A DNA stretch of 64,000 nt from MGBC124762 sp048201935 (GTDB lineage Bacteria > Bacillota > Clostridia > Oscillospirales > Oscillospiraceae), in assembly GCA_048201935.1 (NCBI GenBank), contig DBFBGR010000024.1:54105-118104 (forward strand), in the 5' to 3' direction. The notes under the pieces were generated by a model. That model was not told the DNA's origin. It ran no database searches and was given only the letters and a program-made list of their open reading frames with translations. The first letter of the stretch is position 1; the number at the start of each line of letters is the position of its first letter. Below, in pieces: positions 51,003 to 58,312 of the stretch. Made by a program: the position numbers and the translations under genes.

Positions 51003-51233
51003 ATGGACTATATGGAGCGTCTGCGGGCGCTGCGGGAGGACAACGACCTGACCCAGGCCCAGGTGGCCCAGTTCCTGGGCACGTCTCAGACCATGTACGC
51101 CCGGTATGAGCGCGGGGCCAACGAGCTGCCCATCCGTCATTTGATCGCCCTGTGCGGGTTTTATAACGTCTCCGCCGACTATCTTCTGGGCACCCGCCCG
51201 GACAAACTGCGCCCAGGGGGCAGCGTCAAATAA
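51003..51233 (+). CDS. XRE-family (Cro/C1-type) regulator
   Basis: 76 aa, a single helix-turn-helix domain: LRALREDNDLTQAQVAQFLG, then TSQTMYARYERGANELP and YNVSADYLLG. CCGGAGGTG lies 10 nt before the ATG. There is no sensor domain, so it is a minimal repressor. It is divergent from the membrane-protein gene and separated from it by the double operator, which it most likely binds. A terminator follows immediately. Confidence 0.88.
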   Translation: MDYMERLRALREDNDLTQAQVAQFLGTSQTMYARYERGANELPIRHLIALCGFYNVSADYLLGTRPDKLRPGGSVK

Positions 51234-51268
51234 AAACCGAGGACCGCTCTTGCGGTCCTCGGTTTTTT
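51233..51268. terminator. Bidirectional terminator between the XRE gene and thiI
   Basis: 15-bp perfect stem AAAACCGAGGACCGC with loop TCTT. The thiI stop lies at its edge. Confidence 0.9.
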
Positions 51269-52448
51269 ACTGCTTCTCCGGGCTGAAATACACCCGCTCG
51301 ATGCCCTCTACGGCTTCCTCCACCAGGGCCTCGATGTCCAGGTCCTTTTCCGCCTCCTCCACATCCTCCAGCTTGGGGTGGGTCCGGGGGTGCTTGGGGG
51401 TGAAGACGGTGCAGCAGTCCTCGTAGGGCAAAATGGATGTCTCAAAGGTGTCGATCTTCCGGGCAATGCGGATGATCTCCTCCTTGTCCATGCCGATGAG
51501 GGGCCGGAACACAGGAAGGGTGCACACAGCTCCCGTGCAGGCCATGGCCTGGGTGGTCTGACTGGCCACCTGGCCCAGGCTCTCGCCGGTGATGAGGCAC
51601 TCGCAGCCCGTGCGCTGGGCCACCCGCTCGGCGATGCGCATCATAAACCGCCGCATGACCAGGGTAAAGTAGGCCTCGGGGACGACCTTGCGCATCTCCT
51701 CTTGGATCTTGGTGAAGGGCACCACGTGGACGGTGAGCCGCCCGCACCAGGGCACCAGCTTGCGGGTCAGCTCAAAGACCTTTTCCTTGGCGGCCTCCGA
51801 GGTATAGGGGTAGGAGAAAAAGTGGACCATCTCCAGCCCCAGGCCCCGCTTGGTCATCATCCAGGCCGCCGCAGGGGAGTCGATACCGCCGGAGAGCAGA
51901 CACACCGCCCGGCCTCCCATGCCCACCGGCAGTCCTCCCGCCCCGGGGTCGGGGTCGGCGTGGACAAAGGCGGCGTAGTCCCGGACCTCCACGTGGACGG
52001 TCAGCTCCGGGTGGTGCACGTCCACCTTCAGGTGTGGGAACGCGTCCTGGAGCTCGCCGCCCACATACTGGCTCACCTGGATGGAGGTCATGGGGAAGGT
52101 CTTGTCCGAGCGCTTGGACTCCACCTTGAAGCTCCCCGCGGCGTTCAGCTTGTCGGCCAGGTACTCCTTGGCCCCCGCCACCATAGCGTCCAGGTCCTTT
52201 TCGCAGGCGTAGGCCCGGGCGATGCCCACCACGCCGAAGAGGTGCTCCATGGCCTCGTAGGCCCCGTCCATGTCGCAAGTGTCATCCTGGGGCTCCACAT
52301 AGGCGGTGGACTGCCGGGTGTAGACGTTGAATTTGCCATAGGGCTTCAGCCGCCGGCGGGCATTGTGCATCAGCTTTTCCTCAAAGCTCCGCCGGTTGCC
52401 GCCCTTTAAGACCAGCTCCCCCAGCTTCAATAAGATCATTTCTCGCAT
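51267..52448 (-). CDS. thiI: tRNA 4-thiouridine synthase ThiI
   Basis: 393 aa, adenylates U8 of tRNA and inserts sulfur; it also supplies thiamine-pathway sulfur in some bacteria. In order: N-terminal ferredoxin-like part (LLKLGELVLKGGNRRSFEEKL); THUMP domain (about 60-165); PP-loop ATP pyrophosphatase with SGGIDSPAAAW; TGESLGQVASQTTQAM; and DCCTVFTPKHPRTHP near the C-terminus. It has no C-terminal rhodanese domain, so a partner cysteine desulfurase must deliver sulfur, as in Bacillus (NifZ). AAGGAG lies 7 nt before the ATG. The start overlaps the 3' end of the XRE gene by 13 nt, implying translational coupling. Confidence 0.96.
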   Translation of the reverse strand: MREMILLKLGELVLKGGNRRSFEEKLMHNARRRLKPYGKFNVYTRQSTAYVEPQDDTCDMDGAYEAMEHLFGVVGIARAYACEKDLDAMVAGAKEYLADKLNAAGSFKVESKRSDKTFPMTSIQVSQYVGGELQDAFPHLKVDVHHPELTVHVEVRDYAAFVHADPDPGAGGLPVGMGGRAVCLLSGGIDSPAAAWMMTKRGLGLEMVHFFSYPYTSEAAKEKVFELTRKLVPWCGRLTVHVVPFTKIQEEMRKVVPEAYFTLVMRRFMMRIAERVAQRTGCECLITGESLGQVASQTTQAMACTGAVCTLPVFRPLIGMDKEEIIRIARKIDTFETSILPYEDCCTVFTPKHPRTHPKLEDVEEAEKDLDIEALVEEAVEGIERVYFSPEKQ

Positions 52449-52678
52449 GGTGTGTCTCCTTTGTCGATCTCCCGCTTGTCCGACCAGCCCACCAGGTAGT
52501 CCAATGACACCTGGAAATACTGGGCGATGAACAGCAAACCCTTGAAATCAGGGTAACGTCCGCCGTGCTCATAATAGCTGATCATGCGCTCACCAACATC
52601 CAATACCTCTCCGATCTCCTTTTGTTTAAGGCCCTTTTCCTTGCGCAATTCTCGAAATCTTGAAGCAAAATCCGGCAT
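52436..52678 (-). CDS. XRE-family regulator overlapping thiI
   Basis: 80 aa from the ATG at 52678 (MPDFASRFRELRKEKGL), with GGGAG about 10 nt upstream; a longer in-frame extension lacks a ribosome site. Helix-turn-helix: LKQKEIGEVLDVGERMISYYEHG, then FQVSLDYLVGWSDK. Its 3' end overlaps the thiI start, an unusual pairing of a phage-like repressor with a tRNA-modification gene. A divergent promoter with CTGGT half-sites lies upstream (52,694-52,750). Confidence 0.85.
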   Translation of the reverse strand: MPDFASRFRELRKEKGLKQKEIGEVLDVGERMISYYEHGGRYPDFKGLLFIAQYFQVSLDYLVGWSDKREIDKGDTPCEK

Positions 52679-52693
52679 TCCAATATTTCTCCC

Positions 52694-52750
52694 TTGACAA
52701 GAACTATTTGCTCTGGTATAATCAAAACCAGAACACATATTACTGGTTTT
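52694..52750 (+). promoter_or_regulatory. Promoter with repeated CTGGT half-sites
   Basis: TTGACA (52,694-52,699), 17-nt spacer, TATAAT (52,717-52,722). TCTGGT/ACCAGA straddles the -10 box (52,712-52,732), and AAAACCAG/CTGGTTTT lies downstream (52,724-52,750). These dyads are candidate operators for the divergent XRE protein. The promoter reads into the 82-aa gene at 52764. Confidence 0.7.
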
Positions 52751-52763
52751 TGGGGTGACAAAT

Positions 52764-53012
52764 ATGGACACAAAAAAGGTCCTTCACGCATTGTTTGAAG
52801 TCATCGTAGAGTCTGACCCGGCCTACCAAGAGGAGACCCGGCAGACGCTCAAGGCGACGGAGCCGCACTACCAGCGGCTGTGCCAGGCCCTGGGCGAGGA
52901 GGAAGCCGACCAGTTCTGGACCGCCTTGCTGTGCGCCGGCGGCGACCAGCAGGACTGTGTCTTCCGCGTCGGGCTCTGCCTGGGCCTTCGGCTCATGGCG
53001 CTATGCCTGTGA
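52764..53012 (+). CDS. Small soluble protein, DUF6809-like
   Basis: 82 aa. The ATG at 52764 is preferred over an in-frame GTG at 52755 that overlaps the only purine-rich stretch (GGGGTG). The charged helical sequence (VLHALFEVIVESDPAYQEE, LCQALGEEEADQFW) ends in F-R-x-G-L-C-L-G-L-R-L-M-A-L, a C-terminal pattern I associate with the small DUF6809-type proteins common in gut Clostridia. That assignment is tentative. Function unknown. It is divergent from the XRE/thiI unit and convergent with yifB (8-nt gap, no terminator seen). Confidence 0.65.
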   Translation: MDTKKVLHALFEVIVESDPAYQEETRQTLKATEPHYQRLCQALGEEEADQFWTALLCAGGDQQDCVFRVGLCLGLRLMALCL

Positions 53013-53020
53013 GCGGCACC

Positions 53021-54547
53021 TCACTTCGCCATCCACGCCGCCGGCTGGCGGTACTGCAGCGCCTCGGCCAGATGCTCGGGGGCAATACACTCCGCGCCGT
53101 CCAGGTCGGCGATGGTCCGGGCCACCCGCAAAATGCGGTCGTAGCTCCGGGCGGTGAGGCCCAGGCGCTCGTAGGCGCTCTTCATCATGGCCTGGCAGGT
53201 CTCGTCCAGGGCGCAGCAGCTTTTGAGCTCGTCGGGGCCCAACTGGGCGTTGCAGGCGGGGCCATTCTCGCCAAAGCGAGCCACCTGAACGCTCCGGGCG
53301 GCGTTAACTCTGCGTCTAATTTCTGCCGATGATTCCTCTTTGTGTTCCTTTAAGGCCAGCTCGTCGAACTCCAGCGCGGGCACCTCGATAAAGAGGTCGA
53401 TGCGGTCCAGCAGGGGCCCGGAGAGCTTTTCGGTGTACTTTTTCACCGCCCCCTCCGAGCACCGGCACCGGCCGGAGGGGTGGCCGTACCAGCCGCATTT
53501 GCAGGGATTCATGGCGCACACCAGCATGAAGCGGCTGGGGAAGACCTCAGTGGCGGTGGCCCGGGAGATCTGGACCTTTCCCTCCTCCAAAGGCTGGCGC
53601 AGGACCTCGATCACGTCCTTGTGGAATTCGGGTAGCTCGTCCAAAAAGAGCACGCCGTTGTGGGCCAAAGATATCTCCCCGGGCCGGGGCACCGGGTTGC
53701 CGCCGCCGGCCATGCCCATGTTGGAGATGGTGTGGTGGGGATTGCGGAAGGGCCGCTGGGTCACCAATGGCTCCTCGGCGGTGGTGAGGCCCAAAACGGA
53801 GTAGATCTCCGTGGTGGCCAAGCTCTCGGCCATGGTCATGGCGGGCAAAATGGAGGGCAGGCGACGGGCCAGCATACTTTTGCCGCTGCCCGGTGGGCCG
53901 GACATGAGAAGGTTATGCCCGCCGGCGGCGGCGATCTCCAGGGCCCGCTTGGCGGCGTGCTGGCCCTTGACCTGGGCAAAGTCCGGCGCGTCGTGGCACG
54001 GGGGCTGGGGCTGCCAGGGCTGGGCGGGCACGATGGGCTCCTCGCCCCGAAGGTGCCGGGCCAGCTGAGAAAGGTTCTCCACCGGGTAGACCGTCAGCCC
54101 CGCGGCCAGAGTGGCCTCGGCGGCGGAGTCAGCGGGGACGTAGAGCTTTTTGAGCCCGGCGCGCAGGGCCGCCATGGCCATGGGCAGCATCCCCGGGATG
54201 GGCCGGAGCTGGCCCGTCAGAGAAATTTCTCCCACCAGGGCCGCGTCAGCCTCGGGCAGGGGAAGCTGGCCGCCGTCGGCCAAAATGCCCACCAAAATAG
54301 GCAGGTCGTAGACGGTGCCCGCCTTCCGGCGGTCGGCCGGGGCCAGGTTGACAGTGATGCGGGAGACGGGGAAGGAAAAGCCGCAGTTTTTGATGGCGGC
54401 GCGGACCCGGTCCCGGGCCTCCTTCACCGCCGCGTCGGGCAGGCCCACGATGTCGAAGTTGGGCAGACCGCCGGACAGGTCCACCTCGGTGGTCACCAGA
54501 TAGCCCGACACGCCCTGCAGCCCCAGCGATATCACCGTACAAGCCAT
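53021..54547 (-). CDS. YifB/ComM-type Mg-chelatase-like AAA+ ATPase
   Basis: 508 aa. The N-terminal Lon/S5-like domain (about 1-165: GLPNFDIVGLPDAAVKEARDR, RITVNLAPADRRK) is followed by an AAA+ core with Walker A (GPPGSGKSM) and Walker B (LFLDELPEF). A zinc-type insert (CAMNPCKCGWYG, C-R-C) and the C-terminal Mg-chelatase domain (LTARSYDRILRVARTIADL) complete the family layout. In Haemophilus and Vibrio, ComM is a branch-migration helicase for natural transformation; the Firmicutes member's role is less clear. A good promoter lies at 54,578-54,606. Confidence 0.94.
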   Translation of the reverse strand: MACTVISLGLQGVSGYLVTTEVDLSGGLPNFDIVGLPDAAVKEARDRVRAAIKNCGFSFPVSRITVNLAPADRRKAGTVYDLPILVGILADGGQLPLPEADAALVGEISLTGQLRPIPGMLPMAMAALRAGLKKLYVPADSAAEATLAAGLTVYPVENLSQLARHLRGEEPIVPAQPWQPQPPCHDAPDFAQVKGQHAAKRALEIAAAGGHNLLMSGPPGSGKSMLARRLPSILPAMTMAESLATTEIYSVLGLTTAEEPLVTQRPFRNPHHTISNMGMAGGGNPVPRPGEISLAHNGVLFLDELPEFHKDVIEVLRQPLEEGKVQISRATATEVFPSRFMLVCAMNPCKCGWYGHPSGRCRCSEGAVKKYTEKLSGPLLDRIDLFIEVPALEFDELALKEHKEESSAEIRRRVNAARSVQVARFGENGPACNAQLGPDELKSCCALDETCQAMMKSAYERLGLTARSYDRILRVARTIADLDGAECIAPEHLAEALQYRQPAAWMAK

Positions 54548-54577
54548 TTCCCCTCACCTCCCCAGGCTGTTTTTTCC

Positions 54578-54606
54578 ATTATACGGGATTCTTTGCCGAA
54601 TTGCAA
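54578..54606 (-). promoter_or_regulatory. Promoter of the YifB-type gene
   Basis: On minus TTGCAA (54,606-54,601), 17-nt spacer, TATAAT (54,583-54,578), then GGTGAGGGG before the ATG. Confidence 0.75.
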
Positions 54607-54626
54607 GGGATGGACGCTCCCATGCG

Positions 54627-54666
54627 AAAAAAGCCCCTGGATGGCCGTCGCCACCCAGGGGCTTTT
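54627..54666 (-). terminator. Terminator of the lipoprotein gene
   Basis: AAAAGCCCCTGG/CCAGGGGCTTTT with an inner TGGC/GCCA helix and a T-run on the minus strand. Confidence 0.88.
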
Positions 54667-54688
54667 GATGCTTTGTCTCTTGCCGCGC

Positions 54689-55165
54689 TCAATCCGGTAT
54701 GGCGTACCACCGCTGGCCCATGCGCACGGTCCAAACGGTCTCGGTGTTCGTCTTGCCGTTGACGGTGACCTCACACTCCACCGTGGCGCATCCGTCGATG
54801 TTCAGCTTGTGCTCCGCGAAAAAAGCCTCTTGGATGCTCGCCAGCTCGTCTCCCAAGAGGTTTTGGACGCTGAGGACCTTCACATCCGCGGTCCCCGCGC
54901 CGCCAAAGCGCCGCTCCATCATGGAGCTGGTGTTTTTCTCGATGTTTTTCGCCATCTCCGCCTCGCTCAACCCATGGGCGGCGCCGAAGCTTTCCGGCAT
55001 CAGGGCCACGTAGCCCTCGCCGTCCCCCGCGGCCAGGGCGGCGCAGGCCGCTACCGCCGCCTCCTCCGCGCTGTCCCGGCCCCGGGCCTCCTTCGAGCAG
55101 GCGCACAGCCCCAGCGTTATCCCCAGAGCCAACAACAGGCAAAGTCCTCTTTTTTTCATGTCCAT
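54689..55165 (-). CDS. Small lipoprotein, function unknown
   Basis: 158 aa. Lipoprotein signal peptide with lipobox L-C-A-C (MKKRGLCLLLALGITLGLCAC), so it is predicted to be diacylated and membrane-anchored outside the cell. The mature part has a helical region (SAEEAAVAACAALAAGDGEGYVALMP), then beta strands (TVECEVTVNGKTNTETVWTV) ending RWYAIPD. This is reminiscent of NTF2/DUF4878-like lipoproteins; that match is only by pattern. Promoter at 55,203-55,231; own terminator. Confidence 0.82.
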   Translation of the reverse strand: MDMKKRGLCLLLALGITLGLCACSKEARGRDSAEEAAVAACAALAAGDGEGYVALMPESFGAAHGLSEAEMAKNIEKNTSSMMERRFGGAGTADVKVLSVQNLLGDELASIQEAFFAEHKLNIDGCATVECEVTVNGKTNTETVWTVRMGQRWYAIPD

Positions 55166-55202
55166 CCATCCTTTCCCCGCGCTCGGACGCGTCGATGGTC
55201 AT

Positions 55203-55231
55203 ATTATACTCAATATATTAGGTATAGTCAA
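55203..55231 (-). promoter_or_regulatory. Promoter of the lipoprotein gene
   Basis: On minus TTGACT (55,231-55,226), 17-nt spacer, TATAAT (55,208-55,203). It lies between the lipoprotein gene and the divergent XRE gene at 55270, which may control it. Confidence 0.72.
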
Positions 55232-55269
55232 GAGATAAAGTAGATTAGAATGGACATGGTGTTGCCAAT

Positions 55270-55473
55270 ATGATCAGCTACGCGCCCTTTTACCAGACCC
55301 TTTTGCGTAAGAATATCACCGAATACCAGCTCATTTTCAAACACGGCCTGTCCGCCAACACCCTGCACCGCATGCGTCACGGGGAGAACATCACCCTGAA
55401 GACGCTGGACACGCTGTGCTTTATTTTGGACTGCCCGGTTAGCGACATCATCCGCTACCAGCCCGACGAATGA
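55270..55473 (+). CDS. Minimal XRE-family regulator
   Basis: 67 aa, helix-turn-helix only (YQTLLRKNITEYQLIFKHG, then SANTLHRMRHGENITLKTLD and CPVSDIIRYQPDE), of the small YozG-like type. No good ribosome site is visible, so it may be weakly translated or start differently. Divergent from the lipoprotein gene across about 100 nt of AT-rich promoter DNA. Confidence 0.8.
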   Translation: MISYAPFYQTLLRKNITEYQLIFKHGLSANTLHRMRHGENITLKTLDTLCFILDCPVSDIIRYQPDE

Positions 55474-55475
55474 GC

Positions 55476-55514
55476 AAAAAGCGTCCCGGAGCAAGGACTC
55501 CGGGACGCTTTTTT
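55476..55514. terminator. Bidirectional terminator
   Basis: AAAAAGCGTCCCGGAG/CTCCGGGACGCTTTTT, 16 bp, loop CAAGGA. It lies between the XRE gene and the convergent CNNM/CorC gene. Confidence 0.92.
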
Positions 55515-55530
55515 ATCGGAACGTGAGGGC

Positions 55531-56799
55531 TCAGTCCTCCTCGGGCTCCTCCTTGGGTGTGACCACCACGCGGATCTCCAGCACCCGGCGGTGCTCGATG
55601 CCGGTGACGGTGACGTGGAGGTTTTCGTAGTCGAAGCTGTCGCCCACGTCGGGGATGCGGCCAAACTGCTCCAGCACCCAGCCCGAGACGGTGGCGCTGT
55701 CGCACTCGCCCTTGAGGGAAAAGAGGTCGTAGAGGTCGGTGAGGTCGGCAGAGCAGGCGATGGTGTAGCTGCCGTCGGGGTTTTTCTGGAAGTTCTCGAT
55801 GACCTCGTCGTGCTCGTCCCAAATCTCTCCCACCAGCTCCTCCAAAATGTCCTCCAGGGTGACGATGCCCTCGGTGCCGCCGTACTCGTCCACGATGACG
55901 GCCATGTGGTTCTTGTTGGCCTGAAGGACCCGCATGAGGTCGGAGATCTTGGTGTTGGCGGTGGTGCAGATGACCTCCTTGACAAGACCCGACAGGTCAT
56001 TCAGCCCGCGAGAGCGGGCCGCGTAAAAGTCCTTTTCATGGATCACGCCCACGATGGAGTCGATGGTCTCGTGGTAGACCGGAAGCCTGGAATAGCCCGT
56101 CTCGGCAAACCGGGCGGCGATCTCGTCGGCTCCGGCGGTGTCCTCCACGCCCTCCACGTCCACCCGGGGGGTCAGAATTTCTCCCACCTCCAGGTCGTCG
56201 AACTCGATGGCGGCACGGATGAGCTGGCTCTCGTGGGAGTCCAAGCCGCCCTCGTCCTCGGCCTGGGTCACCATGGCGGTGAGCTCCTCGTCGGTGATGC
56301 CCTCCTCGGCGGGAGCTTTGAATAGTCGGGCCATCCAGTTTTTCAACTGGGCAAACAAAAAGGCCAGCGGGGTGAACACCCGCACCAGCACCCGCATGAT
56401 GGGGGTGGCGAACATGGCAAAGCCCTCGGCCCGCTCCTTGGCGATGGACTTGGGGGTCACCTCGCCAAAGGTGAGCACCAGCAGGGTCATGACCACAGTG
56501 GCGGTCACCGGGCCCGCCTCGCCCATGAAGCCGGTGAAGAACACCGTGGCCACGGTGGTGGAGGCGATGTTGACGATGTTGTTGCCGATGAGGATGGTGG
56601 TGAGCAGCCTGTCGTAGTCGTCGGCCAGGGCCAGGCACCGCTTGGCCCTGCGGCCCCGCTTGCCCTCGTCGTTGTCCGCCCAGCTTCGCAGGCGGATCTT
56701 ATTGACGCAGGAAAAGGCGGTCTCGGTAGCGGAAAAGAAGGCTGAGAGGATGAGCAGGACCACAAGGGCACCCACCATCAAAATACTGGGTATGTCCAT
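55531..56799 (-). CDS. CNNM/CorC (HlyC-type) membrane protein with CBS domains
   Basis: 422 aa. N-terminal DUF21/CNNM membrane domain (about 1-180: LSAFFSATETAFSCVN, ILIGNNIVNIASTTVAT, LTFGEVTPKSIAKE); a pair of CBS domains (about 200-335: ILTPRVDVEGVEDTAGADEI, RLPVYHETIDSIVGVIHEKD, MAVIVDEYGGTEGIVTLEDILEELVGEI; shown split by strand); and a C-terminal CorC_HlyC domain (about 350-415). Bacterial homologues export or regulate Mg2+/Co2+. An intact single gene with promoter TTGCAA-N17-TATAAT at 56,847-56,875. Confidence 0.93.
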   Translation of the reverse strand: MDIPSILMVGALVVLLILSAFFSATETAFSCVNKIRLRSWADNDEGKRGRRAKRCLALADDYDRLLTTILIGNNIVNIASTTVATVFFTGFMGEAGPVTATVVMTLLVLTFGEVTPKSIAKERAEGFAMFATPIMRVLVRVFTPLAFLFAQLKNWMARLFKAPAEEGITDEELTAMVTQAEDEGGLDSHESQLIRAAIEFDDLEVGEILTPRVDVEGVEDTAGADEIAARFAETGYSRLPVYHETIDSIVGVIHEKDFYAARSRGLNDLSGLVKEVICTTANTKISDLMRVLQANKNHMAVIVDEYGGTEGIVTLEDILEELVGEIWDEHDEVIENFQKNPDGSYTIACSADLTDLYDLFSLKGECDSATVSGWVLEQFGRIPDVGDSFDYENLHVTVTGIEHRRVLEIRVVVTPKEEPEED

Positions 56800-56846
56800 C
56801 TGGACAAATCAACTCCTATGTTTCTAATTTTGGGTATACCGACTGG

Positions 56847-56875
56847 ATTATAGCACATCCTTTTGAAAATTGCAA
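56847..56875 (-). promoter_or_regulatory. Promoter of the CNNM/CorC gene
   Basis: On minus TTGCAA (56,875-56,870), 17-nt spacer, TATAAT (56,852-56,847). Confidence 0.75.
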
Positions 56876-56891
56876 GGGTCCCAAAAGCCTA

Positions 56892-56920
56892 TTGCGTATT
56901 TTTCATTATAGTGGTATAAT
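56892..56920 (+). promoter_or_regulatory. Promoter of the anchored extracellular protein gene
   Basis: TTGCGT, 17-nt spacer, TATAAT. The leader to the ATG at 57004 is about 77 nt with AAAGGAGG near its end. Confidence 0.72.
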
Positions 56921-57003
56921 GGCTCCGCATCGAATTTGGCGCTTTTTCCCGCCTTATGACCCTGTTTTGAGCATCCCCTTTCCACAAAAAGGAGGTCTTT
57001 TTG

Positions 57004-57885
57004 ATGGCCCGCAGTCCATACAGCTCCTATCACGGCCGCAAGCGCGTCGGCCGCAGCATCCTCATCGGCATCGTCACCGCCCTGGTCATCCTGCTGGCGG
57101 CGGTGCTGACAGGGTATTACCTGGGCCTGTTCAACATTCCCGGCGCGCCCGACCCCCAGCCCACCGCCGGGTCCCAGGTCACCCCCAACGCCCAGCCCAC
57201 CGCCCCGGCCACGCCCAGCCAAGAGCCCGCGGTCATCATTGAGCCCGCCACCCCCAGTCCCAGCCCCTCCCCGGCGGTGTCCGACCTGTCGGACCGCGCC
57301 ATCCGGGACATCTCCCTGGGCTTGGTGCTCACCGCCCCGGACGCGCTGCCCGAGACCAGCCGCCACGGCGCGCTGGTGGACGTGACCGGCCTGGACCTGG
57401 CCGCTCTGGGCGACGACTTTTCCGCCAAGCTGGCCGCCCTGCCCTACGCCGCGGCCTGGGTGGCCCCGGACTGGGCCGCCCTCAAAACCGACGCTTCCAA
57501 GTTCAACGCCGAGCTGCAAGAGCGCTGCGCCGCCCTGGCGGCTCTGGGCTTTGACGAGCTGGTCCTCAGCGCCGCCGACCTCTCCCAGGTGGAGAAGGCG
57601 GCCCTGGCCGAGAGCTACGCTGCCGTCTACAACGCGCTGGCCAAGGCCGGATGGCAGGGTCGCCTGGGCCTGGACCTGGACCAGAACGCCCTCTCCGGCG
57701 AGGACGCCGACGCTCTGGTGGCCGTCATCGCCGCGGACTTCGACCGGCTCTACTTCCGCAAGACCCTGACCTCGCCCAACAAGAAGGCCCTCACTGGCGG
57801 CGGCTTCGAGGCCAACGGCAAGACCCTGGTCACCGTGGTGAAGAACCCCGCCGACCTGGGCTACGCCTGGGCCATCCTGCCCTAA
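57004..57885 (+). CDS. Membrane-anchored extracellular protein with Pro-rich linker
   Basis: 293 aa from the ATG at 57004; a TTG one codon earlier is less likely. A basic N-terminus (MARSPYSSYHGRKRVGR) precedes one transmembrane helix (about 18-42, ILIGIVTALVILLAAVLTG). A roughly 50-residue linker rich in Pro/Thr/Ser follows, then an Ala/Leu/Asp-rich outer domain of about 190 residues. That domain has alternating helix/strand patterns (GALVDVTGLDLAALGDDF, ALGFDELVLSAADLS, GRLGLDLDQN, DRLYFRK) suggestive of a partial TIM-barrel-like or glycosidase-like fold. The catalytic residues are not identifiable and I would not assign an enzyme. Single-gene unit with its own terminator. Confidence 0.75.
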   Translation: MARSPYSSYHGRKRVGRSILIGIVTALVILLAAVLTGYYLGLFNIPGAPDPQPTAGSQVTPNAQPTAPATPSQEPAVIIEPATPSPSPSPAVSDLSDRAIRDISLGLVLTAPDALPETSRHGALVDVTGLDLAALGDDFSAKLAALPYAAAWVAPDWAALKTDASKFNAELQERCAALAALGFDELVLSAADLSQVEKAALAESYAAVYNALAKAGWQGRLGLDLDQNALSGEDADALVAVIAADFDRLYFRKTLTSPNKKALTGGGFEANGKTLVTVVKNPADLGYAWAILP

Positions 57886-57902
57886 AGCGCCAAAAACCAT
57901 CG

Positions 57903-57940
57903 AAAACGCGGCTCCCGCAAATGCGGGGGCCGCGTTTTTT
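57903..57940 (+). terminator. Terminator of the anchored protein gene
   Basis: AAAACGCGGC...GCCGCGTTTT with an inner CCCGC/GCGGG helix, loop AAAT, and a T-run. Confidence 0.9.
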
Positions 57941-58042
57941 ATAACCGTTTTTGTTATATATTAACCTATTTATGAATTATCCGACAAATCACAGCCAAAT
58001 ATAAAACATGGTGTTAAACTGTGCGAAAAAGGGGTATGCGGC

Positions 58043-58312
58043 ATGATCAAAAACCATCTCTCCCGGATCCTGGGGGAACGCCGGTGGAGCCAGGCCCGCC
58101 TGGCCCGGGAAACGGGCATCCGGCCCTCCACCATCAACGAACTGTATCACGAAAACGCCGACCGGTTCAGCTTTGACCAGCTGGACCGCATTTGCGAGGC
58201 CTTGGGCTGCCCGCTGGACGAGCTGTTGGAGTACATCCCCAACAAGCACCCCCGCACCGGGGAGCATCTTCTCCTGGAGCCCCACGGCAACCGCAAGGGG
58301 CAGGACCGATGA
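58043..58312 (+). CDS. XRE-family regulator at the head of an acyltransferase cassette
   Basis: 89 aa. Helix-turn-helix of the YozG-like type: LSRILGERRWSQARLARETG, IRPSTINELYHEN, FDQLDRICEALGCPLDELLEYIP (three separate stretches). Its TGA overlaps the ATG of the acyltransferase (ATGA at 58,309-58,312), so the two are translationally coupled. A weak promoter (TTATCC-N17-TATAAA) may precede it. Confidence 0.85.
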   Translation: MIKNHLSRILGERRWSQARLARETGIRPSTINELYHENADRFSFDQLDRICEALGCPLDELLEYIPNKHPRTGEHLLLEPHGNRKGQDR

